Below are positions 10,201 to 17,875 of a DNA stretch of 64,000 nt, one piece after another. Source of the stretch: Marinimicrobium locisalis (GTDB lineage Bacteria > Pseudomonadota > Gammaproteobacteria > Pseudomonadales > Cellvibrionaceae); the NCBI RefSeq assembly GCF_039822625.1, contig NZ_JBDLLG010000002.1, positions 124,001-188,000 of the forward strand, in the 5' to 3' direction. The notes below the pieces were generated by a model, which saw only the letters and a list, made by a program, of their open reading frames with translations, was not told the DNA's origin and did no database searches. Made by a program: the position numbers and the translations under genes. Each line of letters begins with the position of its first letter. Position 1 is the first letter of the stretch.

Positions 10201-10751
10201 TGATTGAGGCGGTGGAGGCGACCGGGAACTCAGAGCTTTTGGCCGAACTGGAAGCCTATGAGGCGGATAAGAACCGCAACCAGCCGATGCAGGTCTACCG
10301 GGAGGCGCTCGAAGGCGGCGACCCGGAGCAAGGCAAGAACCTGTTTCGCTACAGCAATCAGGCCCAGTGTATTCGTTGCCACATGGTGGGCCACCGGGGC
10401 GCCCGGGTGGGGCCGGTGCTGACCCGCATCGGTGAAACCCTGACCCGCACTCAACTGCTTGAGTCGCTCGTAGAGCCGGGCGCCCGGGTGCCGCCGGGCC
10501 ATGGTCGGGTGTCGGTGACGCTGAAGGACGGGGAAACGGTCAGTGGCTTCTTTGAGGCGGAGACCGAGGAGACCATGACCATAGTCGACGGCGACAACAC
10601 CGTGGAAGTGCCTCGCTCGGAGGTGGTCAAAACCGAGTATTCCGGTTCCGGCATGCCTCCCATGGGTATGCTGCTGGAGCGCAGCCAGATTCGCGATATT
10701 GTGGCGTACCTGGCCACGCTGCCCGCCGAAGAGGAAGCCGAGGGGCACTGA
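7245..10751 (+). CDS. Giant lipoprotein: PVC-type propeller dehydrogenase-like domain, HEAT repeats, cytochrome c motif
   Basis: Exported 1168-residue lipoprotein (lipobox LLAAC, Cys24) with an acidic Pro/Ala linker. Residues about 75-510 resemble the beta-propeller 'putative membrane-bound dehydrogenase' domain abundant in Planctomycetes and Verrucomicrobia (GRIYYGIGDIGAH, FARGVRNTHEF, GPNGALYMSDW). Residues about 540-1000 are HEAT-type helical repeats (DPEIRAQVAKVLGDVR and many similar units). A heme c site CIRCH at 1042-1046 is followed by VGPVLTRIG and a PPGHGRVSVTLKDGETVSG region, typical of the family's C-terminal cytochrome domain. The likely role is periplasmic or outer-membrane oxidation of a sugar or alcohol with electrons passed to heme; the substrate is unknown. 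It is a single-gene unit, followed by a strong terminator. Confidence 0.88.
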   Translation: MKLRAQTIGRPLVAASLTLLLAACAPETPEPEKSADPAPSAASSPEAPDNAVAPLSETDAAVVALSDAEVQSAAERIVGQLNLKPAEGLSVNLWAPEKLLADPVAISVDYQGRLWAAITNRSNNSEFDIRGYPDWEFPSVGFETVGDRRDFLRQELAPENSAENEWLKDRNEDGSRDWRDLAVVKEEVVLLEDTSGNGQANQSRRFLKDFHTEVTDVLGGIYYHNELDELFLGVAPNAWRVKDTDGDLQADTKTSIAEGFAVHIGFSGHGMSGVTLGPDGRIYYGIGDIGAHITDVEGNEYAYPNQGMIVRSEPDGSHFEVFARGVRNTHEFTFDQYGNLITVDNDGDHEGEYERVVYLVDGSDSGWRINWQLGKYKDPKNNRYKVWMDESYFKPRFEDQAAHLLPPVAPYHAGPTGMVYNPGTALSEKWRNHFFVVEFVGSAARSGINAFTLKPKGAGFELESDQNIFRGVQATGLDFGPNGALYMSDWIEGWGTNGKGRIWKLDATEGVDDDQRANTESLLRADFTDKSEAELREHLSHPDMRVRQRAQLNLVAREDETTLLEVATGSEHQLARIHAIWGLGQLMRANTTRPAVLLPLLEDTDPEIRAQVAKVLGDVRYAEARDDLTPLLSDDSARARFFAAQALGRIGDPSAMPALVEMLEANADKDVYLRHGGAIALARMGDEAALGELESHASEAVRVAAVVALKRLGSAELTRFLDDESEFIVTNAARGISDDQFVEDALPALAQLLETTSFTNEPLLRRTINANLYVGGEKAVERLLSFAQRSDIAGALRAEALDTLATWPASSRFDRVTGRERGVVNHPLTQAAGPLSAQATGLLEDPSADVRASTVSALAALSIKDDMPALVEALQNDASAQVRSAALQALFELEYEQMGQAALTATNDRDAEVRMSALALLPELDLPTDEVVEMHRLLLVNGSVDEQQAAYRSLANIDDASAHALLAESLQALREGTLPGAVQLDVIEAVEATGNSELLAELEAYEADKNRNQPMQVYREALEGGDPEQGKNLFRYSNQAQCIRCHMVGHRGARVGPVLTRIGETLTRTQLLESLVEPGARVPPGHGRVSVTLKDGETVSGFFEAETEETMTIVDGDNTVEVPRSEVVKTEYSGSGMPPMGMLLERSQIRDIVAYLATLPAEEEAEGH

Positions 10752-10797
10752 CCCCTCCAGCGTGCGCTCGACCCCCTTCTTTTACCAACGACCCTTG

Positions 10798-10821
10798 CAA
10801 TGCCGCCTTCGGGCGGCATTG
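10798..10821 (+). terminator. Rho-independent terminator with UUCG tetraloop
   Basis: A perfect 10-base-pair stem (CAATGCCGCC / GGCGGCATTG) closed by a TTCG loop lies 46 bases after the stop of the giant lipoprotein gene, followed shortly by TTTT. UUCG-capped GC stems are typical bacterial terminators. Confidence 0.85.
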
Positions 10822-10950
10822 TACGTTTTGACGCCCTAAAGCGTGGCGCCCGCTCCATTTTGCTGCTTAACTAAAGAGCATTAGCCTAATAAATTCTCAA
10901 GGTTCTTAGGGAACGAGCCGCTGTTATGAGGCCACCCTCAGGAGCGCCCA

Positions 10951-13344
10951 GTGTCATCCACTATAAATAATGCCTCCAAAGCTCGCTGGCGGCTCGAATT
11001 GTTGGCCCCGGTTCTCGGTTTGTTGGTGCTCGTGGCCACGGCCGTGGGGTTTGCCCATACTGTGGCGAAAATCCAATTTGCCACGGCGGCCTATGTCAGC
11101 GGCCAAAGCATCTGGTCCCGGGCCCAGTTGGCGACCGTTTATTATCTGGACCGATATGCCCTGACCGGTGACCGGGAGGACCTCGCCCGGGCGCGTGAGT
11201 GGCTGACCATTCCTCTGGCGGATCGGGTGGCCCGACAGGCCATGGCGGCCGATCCCATTCGGGTCGAACAGGCCGAAGCGGCCTTGATTCGGGGCCGGAA
11301 CCACCCCGAGGATGCCGCCGACATGGTCTGGCTGCTTCGTTATTTTTCCGGCTGGGGTCCACTGCGCCAAGCAGCCGAAGTCTGGGAAGCCTCGGATGCA
11401 CCGATAATGCGCCTCCAGTCGATTACAGAGGCGATGGCCCACACCACCGACCCTCGAGCCCTGGCAGCCTTGCGGGAAGAACTCTCGACGATGAATCGGC
11501 GGCTGAATACCCAGACCGAGCAGTTTCGCAACGCCATGATTGAGGCGGCCCGGTGGATGGCCGCGTTTTTGACCACCGTCAGTGTCGTGTTTCTGGTGGT
11601 GATCATCGTCATCGCGGGTTTGCTCAGTGCCTGGATTCTTCGCGTTTTACGGCGTTCCGAACGTCGTTTTCGCGCCATTTTCGAACAGGCGGCGGTGGGC
11701 ATAGCGCAGCTCGACCGTCAGGGGGTTATCCGCGATACCAACCCCGCGTTTAATCAGATTCTGGGGCGCTCGCACGAACAGCTGGTGGGCAGGCGGTATC
11801 GGGACCTGGTTCACCCGGAGGATGCCGCCAAGGGCGATGAGTTTCGCGACCAGTTGCGCCGGCATGAGCGCTCTTCTTATACCCTGGAGCTGCGCTTCAG
11901 CTGCGGCGACGGCCAGGTGGTGTGGGGGCGGGTGACGGTTTCTTTGGGGCAGGGAGAGGAGTTTGTCGTCATTCTGGAGGATATTTCCGAATCCCGACGC
12001 CTGTCCATGGAATTGAGCCATCAAGCCACCCACGATGCTCTGACCGGGTTGTTTAACCGCCGCGCATTTGAGCACCGGTTATCGGAAACCTTGGGACGCG
12101 CCCGTACCGAAAATTCCCACCACACCGTGGCGTTTATCGACCTGGATCAGTTCAAGGTCGTCAACGATACCTCCGGCCACTTTGCCGGCGACCAATTACT
12201 GCAGCAGGTAGTGGGCATTTTTCGCAATTGCTTGCGCGAGCGGGACATGTTGGCTCGCATCGGTGGGGACGAGTTTGGGGTCATTCTTGAGCACTGCGAC
12301 CCAGAGCTGGCGATTCGGGTGGCGGAGAAGCTGCGGATGGCGCTGGATGACATGCCCTTTTCCTGGGAGGGCACCGACTACGATATCAGTTGCAGCATTG
12401 GTCTGATGCCCATCAGCCCGGATACCCCGGATGTGGAACACCTGCTTAAAAGTGCCGACATTGCCTGCTACCTTGCCAAGGAGCATGGTCGAAATAGGGT
12501 GCGCCTGTCCAGCGATAAAGACGAGGCCCAGCGCGAGCGCCTCGGGCAGATGCAGTGGGTCAACCGCGTGCGTACAGCGCTGGCGGAGGACCGGTTGTTT
12601 CTGGAGGCTCAGCGTATTGTGCCGGTCCGTGAGGGGCAACTGGCGCTGTGCTACGAAGTACTGGTGCGGCTGCGGACCGAGACCGGAGAGGTGGTGCCCC
12701 CCGGCGTTTTCCTGCCGGCGGCCGAGCGCTTTGGCGCGGTGCACCAAATTGACCGCTGGGTGGTGCGCGAGGTCATGCGGCAGCTGGCACGTCACCCGGA
12801 GCATCTGGCGGCGCTGGAGTCATGTCACATTAACCTGTCGGGCGGTTCGCTCGATCAAGTGGAGTTTCGTACCTTTGTGGTGGACGTCTTGCGGGAGTTT
12901 TCGATTCCACCGGAGAAAATCTGTTTTGAAATCACCGAAACGGCGGTCATGCATAATCTGGCCGAAGCGCTGAACTTTATGGAATTGCTAGGGGGGTTGG
13001 GTTGTCAGTTCGCACTGGATGATTTTGGCACCGGGCTGTCCTCGTTCAGCTATCTGCGCCGATTGCCGGTGAACTGTCTCAAGATTGACGGGGTATTTGT
13101 TCGGGACATTGTCGAAGACGAAACGGATAGGGCCATGGTTCGCGCCATTAACGAGATTGGCCAAATCCTGGGCAAGCAGACTGTGGCGGAGTTTGTCGAA
13201 ACCGAGGCCGCCCTGCTGTGGCTGCGAACCATTGGTGTGGACGGTGCTCAGGGCTACGGCATTCACCGGCCCTGTGCGTTCGAGCTGATACTGCAGGAAA
13301 CCCAGGCACGGGATACGGCCACAATTATGGCAAAGCATGGATGA
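10951..13344 (+). CDS. Membrane PAS-GGDEF-EAL bifunctional c-di-GMP protein
   Basis: Sensor that may make and/or break cyclic-di-GMP. The 797 residues comprise TM1 (about 17-38), a periplasmic helical sensor (about 40-200), TM2 (about 205-230), and PAS (about 238-345). GGDEF (about 358-515) has the active motif GGDEF at 438-442 and an intact RxxD inhibitory site (RERD, five residues before it). EAL (about 535-785) has EVL at 569-571, N628, DDFGTG 690-695 and K711. Both catalytic domains therefore keep their key residues; the EAL motif reads EVL, a tolerated variant. The GTG start at 10951 is preceded by CAGGAG. The gene heads a small signalling region with two further response-regulator/cyclase genes. 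Confidence 0.93.
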   Translation: MSSTINNASKARWRLELLAPVLGLLVLVATAVGFAHTVAKIQFATAAYVSGQSIWSRAQLATVYYLDRYALTGDREDLARAREWLTIPLADRVARQAMAADPIRVEQAEAALIRGRNHPEDAADMVWLLRYFSGWGPLRQAAEVWEASDAPIMRLQSITEAMAHTTDPRALAALREELSTMNRRLNTQTEQFRNAMIEAARWMAAFLTTVSVVFLVVIIVIAGLLSAWILRVLRRSERRFRAIFEQAAVGIAQLDRQGVIRDTNPAFNQILGRSHEQLVGRRYRDLVHPEDAAKGDEFRDQLRRHERSSYTLELRFSCGDGQVVWGRVTVSLGQGEEFVVILEDISESRRLSMELSHQATHDALTGLFNRRAFEHRLSETLGRARTENSHHTVAFIDLDQFKVVNDTSGHFAGDQLLQQVVGIFRNCLRERDMLARIGGDEFGVILEHCDPELAIRVAEKLRMALDDMPFSWEGTDYDISCSIGLMPISPDTPDVEHLLKSADIACYLAKEHGRNRVRLSSDKDEAQRERLGQMQWVNRVRTALAEDRLFLEAQRIVPVREGQLALCYEVLVRLRTETGEVVPPGVFLPAAERFGAVHQIDRWVVREVMRQLARHPEHLAALESCHINLSGGSLDQVEFRTFVVDVLREFSIPPEKICFEITETAVMHNLAEALNFMELLGGLGCQFALDDFGTGLSSFSYLRRLPVNCLKIDGVFVRDIVEDETDRAMVRAINEIGQILGKQTVAEFVETEAALLWLRTIGVDGAQGYGIHRPCAFELILQETQARDTATIMAKHG

Positions 13345-13364
13345 ATAATGTGCCAAGCAGGGTC

Positions 13365-13370
13365 TATAAT
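13365..13370 (+). promoter_or_regulatory. Possible -10 element for the REC-CheC/diguanylate cyclase pair
   Basis: A perfect TATAAT hexamer lies 48 bases upstream of the response regulator start, in the 73-base gap after the previous gene. The corresponding -35 position reads TGAATA, a weak match, so the promoter call is tentative. Confidence 0.35.
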
Positions 13371-13417
13371 TTGTACCATAATGAGGGTAACAACCCCAAC
13401 GTTTTTGGAACCGAGCC

Positions 13418-14443
13418 ATGCCGACGCCGCTGCTGATTTGTGATGACTCGCTAGTTGCACGCAAGCAAATGCTGCGCACTTTGCCCTCTGACTGGGACGT
13501 GCGGGTCAGCTTCGCCTGCGACGGTGAAGAATGCCTGCGCGCACTGGAACAGGGACAGGGCGACATCCTCTTGCTCGACCTGAATATGCCGGTGCTGGAC
13601 GGCTACGGGGTGTTGGAGGCCATCCGTAGCCGGGATCTGCCCACCTTGGTCATCGTGGTCTCCGGGGACATTCAGCCCGAGGCGGAGCAACGGGTGCTCG
13701 GGCTGGGCGCGATGACGATGATCCGCAAACCCACCGAGCCGGCGGCATTGCAGCGGGTGCTCAAGGAGTTCGGCCTCTACACCCCCTCGGAGCACAGCGA
13801 GCCCGTGCTCGAAACGGAGCAACCTCTGCCCACCACTACCTGGCGCGATGTGCTCCAAGAGCAATCCAATATCGCCATGGGCCAGGCGGGTGACCTGCTC
13901 GCGCGGCTACTGGGAGTGTTTGTCGAGCTATCGGTGCCACGGGTCAGCATGTTGGCGGCCAGTGAACTGACGATGGCCCTGAGTGCCGGCAGCAGCCATA
14001 ACAAATGGTCGGGGGTTTGCCAGGGCTTCATCGGTGGCGGACTCGCCGGGGAAGCGCTGTTGCTGTTCACCGATAGTAGCATCGACGACATGGCGCACCT
14101 GCTGGGCTATGCCGAGGACGACGCCACCAAGCGGGATCTGGAAGTGCTGATGGACCTCTCCGGTATTATTGCCGGGGCCTTTCTAAAGGGCCTGGGCGAG
14201 CAGTTGGATCTCTCCCCTCGAATTACGGCGCCGGTGGTGTTGGGCACACACGTCACCATGGACGACATGATCAATCACAACAGCCATTTCTGGGAGCAAA
14301 TGCTCACCATTGAAGTGTCGTTTGCGGTGGAGGGGCGCAATATTCTCGGCAACCTTTTGCTATTGTTAACCGAAGACTCCATTCCCCGCCTGCAGGAAAC
14401 CTTGGATTACCTGCGGCCCGACCCCGAGGATAGCCCGTCGTGA
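13418..14443 (+). CDS. Response regulator fused to a CheC/CheX-like phosphatase domain
   Basis: Two-component output protein. The receiver domain (about 4-120) has the acidic pocket D9/D10, phospho-acceptor D54 (LLLDLNMP) and K104. Residues about 143-335 look like the CheC/CheX/FliY chemotaxis phosphatase fold. The first active-site helix has E148 and N151 (EQSNIAMGQAGDLLARLL) followed by a conserved proline (VELSVPRV), matching the E-x2-N signature. The second, pseudo-symmetric helix reads DLSGIIAGAFLKGL, where Glu and Asn are replaced by D246 and G249, so only one phosphatase site is likely active. The stop overlaps the start of the downstream PAS-GGDEF gene (GTGA), so the two act together. 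Confidence 0.85.
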   Translation: MPTPLLICDDSLVARKQMLRTLPSDWDVRVSFACDGEECLRALEQGQGDILLLDLNMPVLDGYGVLEAIRSRDLPTLVIVVSGDIQPEAEQRVLGLGAMTMIRKPTEPAALQRVLKEFGLYTPSEHSEPVLETEQPLPTTTWRDVLQEQSNIAMGQAGDLLARLLGVFVELSVPRVSMLAASELTMALSAGSSHNKWSGVCQGFIGGGLAGEALLLFTDSSIDDMAHLLGYAEDDATKRDLEVLMDLSGIIAGAFLKGLGEQLDLSPRITAPVVLGTHVTMDDMINHNSHFWEQMLTIEVSFAVEGRNILGNLLLLLTEDSIPRLQETLDYLRPDPEDSPS

Positions 14444-15399
14444 ACGACACTGAGTTGGCGTTAAGTGATGTCCACTGGTTGATGGGTCTGCTGCAGACCA
14501 TCGAAGTCGGTATTGTCGTGCTCGACAACGACAATCGAGTGCACACCTGGAACGGTTTTATGGAAAACCACAGCGGCATCGACGCCGGCGATGCCCGCGG
14601 CCAGCCCCTGTTTGAGCTGTTCGACGATTTCCCCGAGGAGTGGCTAAAACGTAAGCTCGATACCGTGCGCTTGCTCGGCACTCGGGCGTTCAGCGTCTGG
14701 GAACAGCGTCCCTACCTGTTCCGTTTTCGCAATCGGCGCCCGGTGACCGGCACCGAGCCCTACATGTTCCAGAACGTCACCTTTTTCCCGCTGACCGACC
14801 GCCACGGCGAGGTCGACGCCGTTTGCCTGTTGATCTATGACGTTACCGACATGGCCAGCAATCGCCGCCAGCTTGAGCGCACCAACGCCCAGCTCAAACA
14901 GCTGAGTCAGACCGACGGGCTCACCGGACTGTTCAACCGGTCCACCTGGGAGGCCTTCCTCCACACCGAATTTGAGCGCCACCGCCGCTACGGCTCGGAA
15001 GCAGCGCTGGTAATGCTGGATATCGACTTCTTCAAGCCGGTCAACGACACCTATGGCCATCAGGCCGGCGACGAGGTGATTCGCCAGATCAGCAGTCTGA
15101 TTAAATTCAATTTGCGCCAACCCGACATCGCCGGTCGTTACGGGGGGGAAGAGTTTGCCGTGATCCTACCGGAAACTGACATTGTGGGCGCTGAATGTTT
15201 TGCCGAACGCATTCGGGCCGTGGTTGAACAGCAGCCGGTGCAGTGCTTGGAGAAGGCGTTGGATATCACGGTTAGCCTGGGCGTGGCCCCCATTAATGAC
15301 CAGTGCCCCAACGCCGATGGTTGGCTCAAAGCGGCGGACGACGCGCTCTACGCCGCCAAGGGTGGGGGCCGCAATCAAGTGGTCGTCGCGCCCTGCTAA
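14440..15399 (+). CDS. PAS-GGDEF diguanylate cyclase
   Basis: Cytoplasmic enzyme making cyclic-di-GMP from two GTP. It has a PAS domain (about 10-138: GIVVLDNDNRVHTWNGFMENHSG), a short coiled linker (138-155) and a GGDEF domain (about 158-315). The active motif is GGEEF (235-239), and the RxxD inhibitory I-site (RQPD, 226-229) is complete, so product feedback is expected. It starts with GTG overlapping the stop of the REC-CheC gene, implying translational coupling: the upstream regulator may control this cyclase. No membrane segment is seen. Confidence 0.93.
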   Translation: MNDTELALSDVHWLMGLLQTIEVGIVVLDNDNRVHTWNGFMENHSGIDAGDARGQPLFELFDDFPEEWLKRKLDTVRLLGTRAFSVWEQRPYLFRFRNRRPVTGTEPYMFQNVTFFPLTDRHGEVDAVCLLIYDVTDMASNRRQLERTNAQLKQLSQTDGLTGLFNRSTWEAFLHTEFERHRRYGSEAALVMLDIDFFKPVNDTYGHQAGDEVIRQISSLIKFNLRQPDIAGRYGGEEFAVILPETDIVGAECFAERIRAVVEQQPVQCLEKALDITVSLGVAPINDQCPNADGWLKAADDALYAAKGGGRNQVVVAPC

Positions 15400-15454
15400 C
15401 ACGCCTTTGTGAGCGTCCGCTCGCTCTGCTCCCTTGACAGCCTTCGCGAGAAGC

Positions 15455-15470
15455 CTGTACGTTTGTCCAG
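15455..15470 (+). promoter_or_regulatory. LexA-box-like site upstream of uvrD
   Basis: The sequence CTGTACGTTTGTCCAG fits the gammaproteobacterial SOS box CTGT-N8-ACAG except for one base. Its right half (CCAG) is the same deviation seen in the E. coli uvrD box. It overlaps the expected -10 region of a promoter whose -35 would be the TTGACA at 15434-15439. UvrD is SOS-regulated in E. coli, so the context is right. Confidence 0.45.
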
Positions 15471-15554
15471 ATATCGAAGCGGGGCGACCTGAAAGTCGGG
15501 CCAAAACGGAGTACACTGTCGCGCCCCGAAACCCACTGACGCCGCGACCAGCCA

Positions 15555-17753
15555 ATGGATGTATCAGCCCTGCTCAACGACTTGAATGACGCCCAGCGCG
15601 AGGCCGTTTCCGCGCCCCCCGGCAACCAGTTGATTCTGGCCGGGGCCGGCAGCGGTAAAACCCGTGTGCTGGTCCACCGCATCGCCTGGCTGATCCAGGT
15701 GGAACAAGTCTCGCCCTACTCCATCATGGCGGTGACTTTCACCAACAAGGCCGCTCGGGAAATGCGAGCCCGCTTGGAGCTGTTGCTGTCGGACACCGGC
15801 CAGCCGGTCAACACCCGCAGCATGTGGGTGGGCACCTTCCACGGTCTGGCCCACCGCCTGCTCAAGGCTCACTGGCAGGACGCGGGCCTGCCCCAAAACT
15901 TTCAAATCCTCGACAGTGACGACCAGCTGCGCCTGATTAAGCGCGTCTACCAGCGCCTGGAGCTGGACGAAGCCAAATGGCCCTACCGCCAGGCCCAGTG
16001 GTTTATCAACGGCCAGAAAGACGAAGGGCTCCGCCCCCAGCACATTCCCGACAGCGGCGACCCGTTCATCCGCACCATGCTGATGATCTACCGCGCCTAC
16101 GAAGAAGACTGCCAGCGCAGCGGCCTGGTGGACTTCGCCGAACTGCTGCTGCGGGCTCACGAGCTCTGGCTGCACAAGCCTCACATTCTCGAGCACTACC
16201 GGCGGCGCTTCCCGTTTGTGCTGGTGGACGAGTTTCAGGATACCAACAGCATTCAATACGCCTGGCTGCGCGTGCTCGCGGGCGATAGCTCACGGGTGAC
16301 TGCGGTGGGCGATGACGATCAGTCCATCTATGGCTGGCGGGGCGCGCGCATTGAGAATATTCAACGCTTCACCGATGACTTTCCGGGCACCCACACTATT
16401 CGCCTGGAACAGAACTACCGCTCCACCGGCACCATTCTGCGGGCCGCCAACGCCGTGATTTCCCACAACTTCGGGCGGCTGGGCAAGGAGCTGTGGACCG
16501 AAGGGGCCGATGGCGACCCCATCTCACTGTACGCCGGCTTTAACGAGCAGGACGAGGCCCGCTTTATCGTCGAGCGAATTCAGGAGTGGGTCAAGCAGGG
16601 CAACAGCTATTCCAGCAGTGCCATACTGTATCGCTCCAACGCCCAGTCCCGGGTATTGGAAGAAGCGCTACTGCGCGAGGGTATCGCCTATCGGATCTAT
16701 GGCGGACAGCGCTTCTACGAGCGCCTGGAAATCAAAAACGCCCTGGCCTATATGCGTCTGATTGCCAACCCGGATGACGACACCGGCTTTGAGCGGGTGG
16801 TCAACACACCCACTCGTGGTATCGGCGGCAAAACCGTGGACGCCATTCGCGAGTGCGCTCGAGACCAGAACCTGTCGCTCTGGCAGGCCTCGGCTCAGAT
16901 TGTGGCCAACGGTGCCCTGCCCGCCCGCGCCAACAACGCCTTGAAAAGCTTTTTGCAACTGGTGGACTCGCTCGCCGACCATGCGACGGAAAAACCCCTG
17001 GATGAAGTGGCGCAACTGGTGCTGGATGAAACCGGCCTGCTGGACTTTCATCGCAAGGAAAAAGGCGAGAAGGGCCAAGCCCGGGAAGAAAACCTGCAGG
17101 AGCTGGTGAACGCCTGTCGCTTCTTCTCCGCCCCCGAGGAAGATGAGCTATCCGTGCTCCAGCAGTTTTTGGATACCGCGGCGCTGGATGCCGGGGAAAC
17201 CCAAGCCGATGAATTTGAAGATGCCGTGCAGCTGATGACCCTGCACTCGGCCAAGGGTCTGGAGTTTCCTTTGGTGTTTCTCGCGGGCGTGGAGGAAAAC
17301 CTCTTCCCCCACAAAATGTCCATGGAAGACCCGGACCGGCTCGAGGAAGAGCGGCGTCTGTGCTACGTGGGTCTCACCCGCGCCATGGAAAAGCTGTACA
17401 TTTGCTACGCCGAGACCCGGCGCCTTTATGGCAGCGAGACATTCAATGCCCTATCCCGGTTCGTCCGGGAAATACCCGCCGACCTGATCCAGGAAGTGCG
17501 ACTGAAAACCTCGGTTTCACGGCCCATGGCCTATGGCGGCGCCCGCTATGGCGCCAATGGCAGCGCCAACCTGACCGACTCCGGCGAGGACACCGGCTTT
17601 CACCTGGGCCAACGGGTCAGTCACGGCGTGTTCGGCGAAGGCGTAATCCTGCACTTTGAGGGCCAGGGCGCCACCGCCCGGGTGCAGGTAAATTTTGACG
17701 ACGAAGGCAGCAAGTGGCTGGTGCTCCAATACGCCAAATTGGTGCCGATGTAG
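15555..17753 (+). CDS. uvrD: DNA helicase II UvrD
   Basis: Superfamily 1A 3'-5' helicase for nucleotide excision repair and mismatch repair. All motifs are present in order in 732 residues: Q-motif LNDAQREAV, Walker A AGAGSGKT (about 30-37), VTFTNKAAREM, Walker B VDEFQDTN, motif III GDDDQSIYGWRGA, QNYRST, LMTLHSAKGLEFPLVF and YVGLTRAME. The C-terminal tail has the tudor-like region VSHGVFGEGVILHFEG seen in UvrD and PcrA, which contacts RNA polymerase or UvrB. The length matches E. coli UvrD (720). Rep is the main alternative, but the GEGVI tail and size favour UvrD. Confidence 0.95.
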   Translation: MDVSALLNDLNDAQREAVSAPPGNQLILAGAGSGKTRVLVHRIAWLIQVEQVSPYSIMAVTFTNKAAREMRARLELLLSDTGQPVNTRSMWVGTFHGLAHRLLKAHWQDAGLPQNFQILDSDDQLRLIKRVYQRLELDEAKWPYRQAQWFINGQKDEGLRPQHIPDSGDPFIRTMLMIYRAYEEDCQRSGLVDFAELLLRAHELWLHKPHILEHYRRRFPFVLVDEFQDTNSIQYAWLRVLAGDSSRVTAVGDDDQSIYGWRGARIENIQRFTDDFPGTHTIRLEQNYRSTGTILRAANAVISHNFGRLGKELWTEGADGDPISLYAGFNEQDEARFIVERIQEWVKQGNSYSSSAILYRSNAQSRVLEEALLREGIAYRIYGGQRFYERLEIKNALAYMRLIANPDDDTGFERVVNTPTRGIGGKTVDAIRECARDQNLSLWQASAQIVANGALPARANNALKSFLQLVDSLADHATEKPLDEVAQLVLDETGLLDFHRKEKGEKGQAREENLQELVNACRFFSAPEEDELSVLQQFLDTAALDAGETQADEFEDAVQLMTLHSAKGLEFPLVFLAGVEENLFPHKMSMEDPDRLEEERRLCYVGLTRAMEKLYICYAETRRLYGSETFNALSRFVREIPADLIQEVRLKTSVSRPMAYGGARYGANGSANLTDSGEDTGFHLGQRVSHGVFGEGVILHFEGQGATARVQVNFDDEGSKWLVLQYAKLVPM

Positions 17754-17875
17754 AGTTCGTATTAGCCGAGAACCTTTAGGCGCATTGAGGCGGTCCCCTC
17801 GTGTTGTTTATACCCTGGGGGAACGGTGGCATACTGGTTCGTTCTATCCGACCGTTGCTGCGAACATTCGAGCTT

